In this document: positions 23,796 to 28,204 of the stretch, in pieces
How the letters are laid out: the number at the start of each line of letters is the position of its first letter
How positions within the stretch are numbered: position 1 is the first letter of the stretch
Source of the DNA: Pseudomonadota bacterium
Lineage (GTDB): Bacteria; Pseudomonadota; Alphaproteobacteria; Caulobacterales; Caulobacteraceae
NCBI GenBank assembly: GCA_023433585.1
Contig: JAEZCL010000130.1
Coordinates: 1 to 28,204 of the forward strand
Reading direction: 5' to 3'
Length of the DNA: 28,204 bases
Position numbers and translations under genes: made by a program
Notes under the pieces: model-generated
The model's database searches: none
Told to the model about the DNA's origin: nothing
Seen by the model: the letters and a program-made list of their open reading frames with translations, nothing else

Positions 23796-24287
23796 CTAGA
23801 AATAGGCGAGATAGGCGATCCAGCGGCCGCTGGTGATGACGCCGGCCCAGACGGCCAGGACCGTCAGCGCCAGGGCGCCGGTCGCCGGCGACGGCGGCGT
23901 CTCCCATCGGCCGGGGCGTTTGCGGCGGTGGATCTCGAACGCCGCCAGGCTGATCGCGCCCACGACGAGCAGGGCCATCTTCCAGCGGAAACCCATGTTC
24001 CAGTAAAGATTGGCCGGATCCTCCAGGAACAGGAGCAGGCCGGTGGGAATCAGCAGGCCCAGGCCCGTCCACATCCATGGCGTCAGCCGCTCGGCCACGG
24101 TCCGGACCGTGTATCGGCTCAGGGTCAGGCCCGTGAGGCGCAGCGCCAGCAGCAGCAGGGCGGGGAAGAACAGCGCCACCCCGATGATGTGAATGGTCTG
24201 AATGCCCGGCACCACGCCGGGCGTGTCCTGAATCCACGCACTGAAAGGCGCGCGCTTGATTCCTTCGAGAGCGTCATAGAGCGCCAC
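23796..24287 (-). CDS. DUF6644-type four-helix membrane protein (first of pair)
   Basis: A 163-residue integral membrane protein with four hydrophobic segments, similar in length and layout to the next gene (QDTPGVVPGIQTIHIIGVALFF near the N-terminus, SGRWIAYL at the C-terminus). It starts at GTG 24287, with GAGGAT on the minus strand about 6 bases upstream. It probably forms a two-gene operon with its paralogue, perhaps as a heteromeric complex. Divergent from the YceI gene at 24520. Confidence 0.75.
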   Translation of the reverse strand: MALYDALEGIKRAPFSAWIQDTPGVVPGIQTIHIIGVALFFPALLLLALRLTGLTLSRYTVRTVAERLTPWMWTGLGLLIPTGLLLFLEDPANLYWNMGFRWKMALLVVGAISLAAFEIHRRKRPGRWETPPSPATGALALTVLAVWAGVITSGRWIAYLAYF

Positions 24288-24519
24288 GTCGATCCTCTCC
24301 TGCCGAATTTCCGCCCAGAGCGACTGTTCACTTCCTCATACGCCGGAGACGGCGGTGATCCCTCGCTCCGAGCCGGGTTTTTCAACGCTGGTTGTTTTTT
24401 ATCCTGACGATCTGTTCGCATATCATCAAAGATGAGGCATATTGAGCCAAGGGACGTAACCCTTTTTCGGAGGCTGCCTCGCGCCGCCGAACGCCCGTCG
24501 CAAACAGGACCGAGTAAAA
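24288..24519. promoter_or_regulatory. Divergent region between DUF6644 pair and YceI cluster
   Basis: A 232-base region with an AT-rich centre (about 24377-24435) that probably carries both promoters. I see no strong palindrome or clear -35/-10 pair. A short CAAC/GTTG hairpin followed by six T residues (24383-24396) lies upstream of the YceI gene. Confidence 0.35.
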
Positions 24520-25143
24520 ATGATCCGAACCCTTCTTATCCCGGCCGTCTCGTGTGCGGTTCTGGCTTTCGCGCCTCTCGCCTCGGCGCAGCCGGCCCCC
24601 CCGTCGCAGGATCCGGCGGCGGCCCCGGCCGGCGCCTACGAGATCGATACGCGCCACACCAGCGTCATCATCAAGATCGACCATCTGGGCTTCTCGAACT
24701 ACGCCATGCGCTTCAACGAGGCGAACGCCAGCTACAGCTATGATCCGGCCGATCCGCTGGCCACGCGCATCACCGCCACGGTCAATCCGGCGTCGGTCGA
24801 CACCGGCATGCCGGCCTTCAACGAGGAAATCGCCGGGCCGCGCATCCTCAACGCCGCCGAACATCCCGAGATCACCTTCGTCTCCACGGGCATCCGCGAC
24901 GTGCAGGGCAACCGGGGCGTGGTGACCGGCGACCTGACGTTCCTGGGCGTGACCCGCCCGCTGGACCTCAACGTGGTCTTCAACGGAGGCGGCGCCAGCA
25001 TGGGCAACGTCAACCGCATGGGCTTCTCGGCCACCGGAACGTTCAAGCGCTCCGATTTCGGGCACGGCTTCATGCAGGGCATGCTGGGCGACGAGGTCGA
25101 GATTCACATCGAAACCGAATTCGTCAGCCGTCCGGCGAACTGA
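24520..25143 (+). CDS. YceI family periplasmic protein
   Basis: A 207-residue protein with a Sec signal peptide (cleavage near ASAQ, about 24) followed by an alanine/proline-rich linker and a YceI lipocalin-like beta barrel. Markers are YEIDTRHTSVIIKIDHLGFS at the start, FNEEIAGPRILNAAEHPEITFVST in the middle and VTGDLTFLGVTRPLDLNVVF. YceI proteins bind isoprenoid or other amphiphilic lipids in the periplasm and usually sit beside cytochrome b561 genes. It is 17 bases upstream of such a gene here, giving the conserved pairing known from E. coli yceI/yceJ. Confidence 0.92.
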   Translation: MIRTLLIPAVSCAVLAFAPLASAQPAPPSQDPAAAPAGAYEIDTRHTSVIIKIDHLGFSNYAMRFNEANASYSYDPADPLATRITATVNPASVDTGMPAFNEEIAGPRILNAAEHPEITFVSTGIRDVQGNRGVVTGDLTFLGVTRPLDLNVVFNGGGASMGNVNRMGFSATGTFKRSDFGHGFMQGMLGDEVEIHIETEFVSRPAN

Positions 25144-25160
25144 TCCCGAACGGCTCGGCG

Positions 25161-25721
25161 ATGGCTCATCCCCGGTCACGATACAGTCTGGCGGCGATTG
25201 TCCTGCACTGGGCGATCGCCGCCCTGATCTGCGCCAATTTCTTTCTGGCGTGGCGGTTTGACGCCGTGACCGGCATGGCCCAGTTCGCCCTCTACCAGTG
25301 GCACAAGTCCCTGGGGATCAGCGTGCTGGCGCTGAGCGTGCTGCGCCTGGTGCTGCGGCTGTGCCTGCGTCCCCCGCCGCCCCTGGGGGTCCGCGCGTGG
25401 GAACGAAATCTGGCGCGGGCGACGCACTGGGCCTTCTACGGCCTGATGATCGGCGTGCCGCTGACGGGGTGGCTGGTGGTCTCCACCAGCCCGATCCGTC
25501 TTCCCACCTTGATCTATGGCGTCGTGCCCTGGCCCCACCTGCCCGTGGCCGAGGCCGGCCGCGCGGCGTGGCTGGCGTTCGCGGAGTCCGCGCACCAGTC
25601 GCTGGCCTACGCCATGGGCGCGCTGGTCGTCCTGCATGTGCTGGCGGCGCTGAAGCATCAATTCCTGGATCGGGACGGGACTTTGCTGCGCATGGCGCCC
25701 ATTCCTTTCCGGCCCCGCTGA
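25161..25721 (+). CDS. Cytochrome b561 family membrane protein
   Basis: A 186-residue four-helix di-heme cytochrome of normal length. Candidate heme-ligand histidines are H16 (VLHW), H48 (QWHK), H145 (AHQSL) and H159 (VLHVL), spaced like those of E. coli CybB (H13, H47, H137, H151). It carries electrons across the inner membrane, probably from quinol. Flanked on both sides by YceI genes (17 and 37 bases away), so the three form one unit; an electron link to a quinone- or isoprenoid-binding YceI is commonly proposed. No strong Shine-Dalgarno sequence precedes ATG 25161. Confidence 0.92.
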   Translation: MAHPRSRYSLAAIVLHWAIAALICANFFLAWRFDAVTGMAQFALYQWHKSLGISVLALSVLRLVLRLCLRPPPPLGVRAWERNLARATHWAFYGLMIGVPLTGWLVVSTSPIRLPTLIYGVVPWPHLPVAEAGRAAWLAFAESAHQSLAYAMGALVVLHVLAALKHQFLDRDGTLLRMAPIPFRPR

Positions 25722-25758
25722 CCCCGTTCTTCCTCCCCTAGTTCTGTAGCGAGTTCCC

Positions 25759-26379
25759 ATGGCCTGCGTCTCCCCGGTCTTTCGTCGACGTTCCCTGCTG
25801 ACGGCGCTGATCGCGTCCGGCCTCGTCCTGTCGCCCCTGGCCGCGCCGTCCGCTCCGGCGGCGACGGCCCAGGCGGCGAGCGCTTCGGCCTGGACGGTGG
25901 ATGCGGCGCGCTCCCGCCTGCAGTTCCGCGCCACGGCGGCGGGAACGGCCTTCACCGGCCGGATCGGCCGATGGACCGCCGCCATCCGTTTCGATCCGCG
26001 CAACCTGGCCGGTTCGTCGCTCAATGTGGACATCGATGTGGGCTCGATCCGCACGGGCGACGCTCAGCGCGACGAATCTCTGCCCACGGCGGACTGGCTC
26101 AACACGGCCCGCCACCCGCGCGCCCGGTTCGCATCCAGCCAGATCCGCTCCCTGGGCGGCAACCGCTATGAAGCCGTGGGAACCCTGACCATTCGCGGCG
26201 TCAGCCGCCCCCTGACCCTGCCGTTCACCGTCGACATCAACGGGGCGAATGCGACGGCGCAAGGGTCGATCGGGCTGAACCGCAACGCCTTCGGCGTCGG
26301 CCAGGGCCAGTGGGCGAGCGAGGATACGGTGGGCCGCGTCGTCACCGTGTCGTTCGAGGTGCACGCCACGCGCCGCTGA
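25759..26379 (+). CDS. YceI family periplasmic protein (second copy)
   Basis: A 206-residue protein with an N-terminal FRRRSLLTALIASGLVLSPLA signal, possibly twin-arginine-like, then a YceI domain from about residue 43 (WTVDAARSRLQFRATAAGTAFTGRIG) with the paired strand motif RDESLPTADWLNTARHPRARFAS and GTLTIRGVSRPLTLPF. It differs clearly from the first copy at 24520, so the two are not a recent duplication. It probably binds a different ligand or serves as a second subunit. It ends 13 bases before the convergent lrp gene. Confidence 0.9.
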   Translation: MACVSPVFRRRSLLTALIASGLVLSPLAAPSAPAATAQAASASAWTVDAARSRLQFRATAAGTAFTGRIGRWTAAIRFDPRNLAGSSLNVDIDVGSIRTGDAQRDESLPTADWLNTARHPRARFASSQIRSLGGNRYEAVGTLTIRGVSRPLTLPFTVDINGANATAQGSIGLNRNAFGVGQGQWASEDTVGRVVTVSFEVHATRR

Positions 26380-26392
26380 CGACGCGGGCGTC

Positions 26393-26845
26393 CTAAACCG
26401 GCAGGGCGGTGGAGTATTTCACCTGGCTCAGCGCGAAGTGGGACGCCGCGGTCGCCACATTCGGATGGTTCAGCAGCTGACCCATCAGGAACCGCTCGTA
26501 CCCGGCCACGTCCGCCGCGACGACGCGGAGCAGGTAATCCCACTCGCCTGACATGGAATAGGCCTCCATGACCTCCCCCCGGGTGAACAGATAGGCCTCG
26601 AAGGCCTGGCGGTCGGGTGGCGCGTGGGACTTCATCCGCAGCTGGCACATGACGTTGACGCCCCGCTCGACCGCGACCGGATCCACCAGCCGCACGGCCG
26701 GACCCAGCACCCCGGCGGCCTCCATCGCCTTGATCCGCCGCCAGCAGGAGGCGGGCGACGCGCCGACGGTTTCGGCCAGGGCGGCGTGGCTCAGGCCGGC
26801 GTCGGTCTGAAGCTGACGCAGCAGCTTGCGGTCAATCTCGTCCAT
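26393..26845 (-). CDS. Lrp/AsnC family transcriptional regulator
   Basis: A 150-residue protein of typical family length. The N-terminal helix-turn-helix spans about 3-55 (IDRKLLRQLQTDAGLSHAALAETVGASPASCWRRIKAME) and the C-terminal RAM/effector domain about 65-142, including VMEAYSMSGEWDYLLRVVAADV. Members sense amino acids as octameric or dimeric complexes. It is divergent from the HPPD/homogentisate dioxygenase operon with 139 bases between, so control of tyrosine or phenylalanine catabolism is the natural reading, as for other Lrp proteins beside hpd genes. Confidence 0.93.
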   Translation of the reverse strand: MDEIDRKLLRQLQTDAGLSHAALAETVGASPASCWRRIKAMEAAGVLGPAVRLVDPVAVERGVNVMCQLRMKSHAPPDRQAFEAYLFTRGEVMEAYSMSGEWDYLLRVVAADVAGYERFLMGQLLNHPNVATAASHFALSQVKYSTALPV

Positions 26846-26984
26846 GATGTATTTGGTTCGTCTTTGGTCGATAATGTGTAGTTCTGTTTCAATTTATATC
26901 CATGGGCGCAAACAATGAAATGATTTTCCGGGTTCTGTGCGATAAACATGGCGCAGTCCCGTGTTCTCTGAGGAAAGACTCGCC
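26846..26984. promoter_or_regulatory. Divergent promoter region between lrp-type gene and hppD
   Basis: A 139-base AT-rich region. Two related stretches, CATGGGCGCA (26902-26911) and CATGGCGCA (26947-26955), lie about 45 bases apart on the same strand. They could be halves of an Lrp-type multi-site operator, but the match is short. No clear promoter hexamers could be fixed. Confidence 0.35.
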
Positions 26985-28055
26985 ATGACCATCACGCCCG
27001 AAAACCCCATCGGCCTGGACGGCTTCGAGTTCGTGGAGTTCACCAGCCCCGATCCGGCGGCCATGAAGGCCCTGATCGAACAGCTCGGCTTCGTGCCCAC
27101 GCACCGTCATCCGGCCAAGGCGATCACCCGCTACAAGCAGGGCCGCACCAATCTGCTGGTCAATGACGAACCGACCGGCCAGGCGTCCGAGTTCCGGGCG
27201 GCCCACGGCCCCTCGGCCAACGGCATGGCCTTCCGCGTGGCCGACGCGGCTCAGGCCTATGAGCTGGCCCTGTCGCGCGGCGCCGAGGCGGCGGACGCGG
27301 CGGGCGGCGCCCTGGGCGCCGATGCGAAGGTGCTGCAGGGCATCGGGGGCTCGTTGCTCTATCTGGTGGATCATTACGGCGAAAAGGGCTCGATCTACGA
27401 CGGCTGGACCGAGATTCCGGGCTGGCGCGAGGCCGAGGCCGAGAACAGCGTCGGGCTCGATGTGCTCGACCACCTGACCCACAATGTGCGGCGCGGCCAG
27501 ATGCGCACCTGGTCCACCTTCTACAACCAGGTCTTCGGCTTCGAGGAGCAGAAGTATTTCGACATCAAGGGTCAGGCCACGGGCCTGTTCAGCCAGGCCA
27601 TGATCGCCCCGGACAAGGCCATCCGCATCCCCCTGAACGAGAGCCAGGACGACAAGTCCCAGATCGAGGAATTCATCCGTCAGTACAAGGGCGAGGGCAT
27701 CCAGCACCTGGCCATGACCACGGACGATATCTACGACACGGTCGAGAAACTGCGCGCGCGCGGCGTGAAGCTGCAGGACACCATCGAGACCTATTACGAA
27801 CTGGTGGACAAGCGCGTGCCCGGCCACGGCGAGGATCTGGAGCGGCTGAAGCAGAACCGCATCCTCATCGACGGTGACGTCGGTGACGAGGGCATCCTGC
27901 TGCAGATCTTCACCGAGAACCTGTTCGGCCCGATCTTCTTCGAGATCATCCAGAGAAAGGGCAACGAGGGCTTCGGCAACGGCAATTTCCAGGCCCTGTT
28001 CGAGTCCATCGAGCTGGACCAGATTCGCCGGGGCGTCATCAAGGTCGACGCCTGA
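26985..28055 (+). CDS. hppD: 4-Hydroxyphenylpyruvate dioxygenase
   Basis: A 356-residue Fe(II) dioxygenase, normal bacterial length. The metal triad is H163 (LDHLTHNV), H241 (GIQHLAMTTDD) and E320 (FFEIIQRKG). The C-terminal GFGNGNFQALFESIE is a strong family signature. It converts 4-hydroxyphenylpyruvate, from tyrosine, into homogentisate with loss of CO2. GAGGA lies about 10 bases before ATG 26985; the in-frame GTG at 26961 is less likely. The next enzyme of the pathway starts 24 bases downstream. Confidence 0.97.
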   Translation: MTITPENPIGLDGFEFVEFTSPDPAAMKALIEQLGFVPTHRHPAKAITRYKQGRTNLLVNDEPTGQASEFRAAHGPSANGMAFRVADAAQAYELALSRGAEAADAAGGALGADAKVLQGIGGSLLYLVDHYGEKGSIYDGWTEIPGWREAEAENSVGLDVLDHLTHNVRRGQMRTWSTFYNQVFGFEEQKYFDIKGQATGLFSQAMIAPDKAIRIPLNESQDDKSQIEEFIRQYKGEGIQHLAMTTDDIYDTVEKLRARGVKLQDTIETYYELVDKRVPGHGEDLERLKQNRILIDGDVGDEGILLQIFTENLFGPIFFEIIQRKGNEGFGNGNFQALFESIELDQIRRGVIKVDA

Positions 28056-28079
28056 TCTGAAGGGGGAGGAGACCGAACC

Positions 28080-28204
28080 ATGACCTCATCCCTGTCCGGC
28101 GCGCCCGAAGGCTACATGCCCGGCTTCGGCAATCACTTCGCGACGGAGGCGGTTGCGGGGGCCCTGCCCCAGGGGCGCAACTCGCCGCAGAAGGCGCCGT
28201 TCGG
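28080..28204 (+). CDS. hmgA: Homogentisate 1,2-dioxygenase, N-terminal fragment
   Basis: Only the first 41 codons are present; the gene runs off the right edge. The visible GYMPGFGNHFATEA...GALPQGRNSPQKAPF segment is the highly conserved N-terminus of homogentisate dioxygenase, which opens the homogentisate ring to maleylacetoacetate. GGGGGAGGAG lies about 10 bases before the ATG. It is co-transcribed with hppD, consecutive steps of tyrosine degradation. Confidence 0.93.
   Translation, partial: MTSSLSGAPEGYMPGFGNHFATEAVAGALPQGRNSPQKAPF

Noticed and set aside
24383..24396. Hairpin CAAC/GTTG followed by six T residues as a terminator
   Set aside because: A four-base, half-AT stem is too weak for intrinsic termination, and no plus-strand gene ends upstream.

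Overview
This is a GC-rich alphaproteobacterial chromosome segment. TonB-dependent receptors, several secreted peptidases, DUF6152/DUF6644-type proteins, a CnrYXH-type ECF sigma system and a tyrosine-catabolism operon all fit Caulobacterales (Brevundimonas/Phenylobacterium-like). That placement is an inference from gene content and base composition; there is no rRNA or other marker gene. I see no tRNA, rRNA, CRISPR array, insertion sequence or prophage.

Region 1 (1-8210) is a catabolic island around an IclR-type regulator. A leftward operon runs CaiB/BaiF CoA-transferase, SMP-30 lactonase-type protein, dihydrodipicolinate-synthase (DHDPS) family lyase, a small [2Fe-2S] protein and the start of an FAD oxidoreductase; four of its junctions are overlapping or close. 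A divergent rightward pair encodes a class III aminotransferase and a beta-keto-acid cleavage enzyme (BKACE). Past the convergently overlapping iclR gene, a third unit encodes both subunits of a protocatechuate 3,4-dioxygenase-type intradiol dioxygenase, a lipoprotein and a DUF885 zinc peptidase. The Fe-S/FAD/DHDPS trio recalls hydroxyproline catabolism, while the dioxygenase, lactonase, CoA-transferase and BKACE recall aromatic ring cleavage followed by thiolytic-type cleavage. I know of no described pathway with this combination.

Region 2 (8273-19372) handles import and secreted hydrolysis: lipoprotein, DUF885 peptidase, a large TonB-dependent receptor closed by a clear intrinsic terminator, an S9 prolyl-oligopeptidase-family enzyme, and a convergent leftward TonB receptor plus PepSY membrane protein operon that looks like siderophore uptake.

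Region 3 (19525-24287) is regulatory and envelope-related. A winged-helix protein with one membrane segment lies divergent to the TonB/PepSY operon. A leftward pair encodes DUF6152 and a small secreted anchor-family protein. Divergent to that pair is a CnrY-CnrX-CnrH-like anti-sigma/sensor/ECF-sigma operon whose sensor lacks most nickel/cobalt ligands and whose sigma gene seems to start at CTG. Two leftward DUF6644-type membrane proteins follow.

Region 4 (24520-26379) is a YceI - cytochrome b561 - YceI cluster. Region 5 (26393-28204) has an Lrp/AsnC regulator divergent from 4-hydroxyphenylpyruvate dioxygenase and the start of homogentisate 1,2-dioxygenase, the core of tyrosine degradation.
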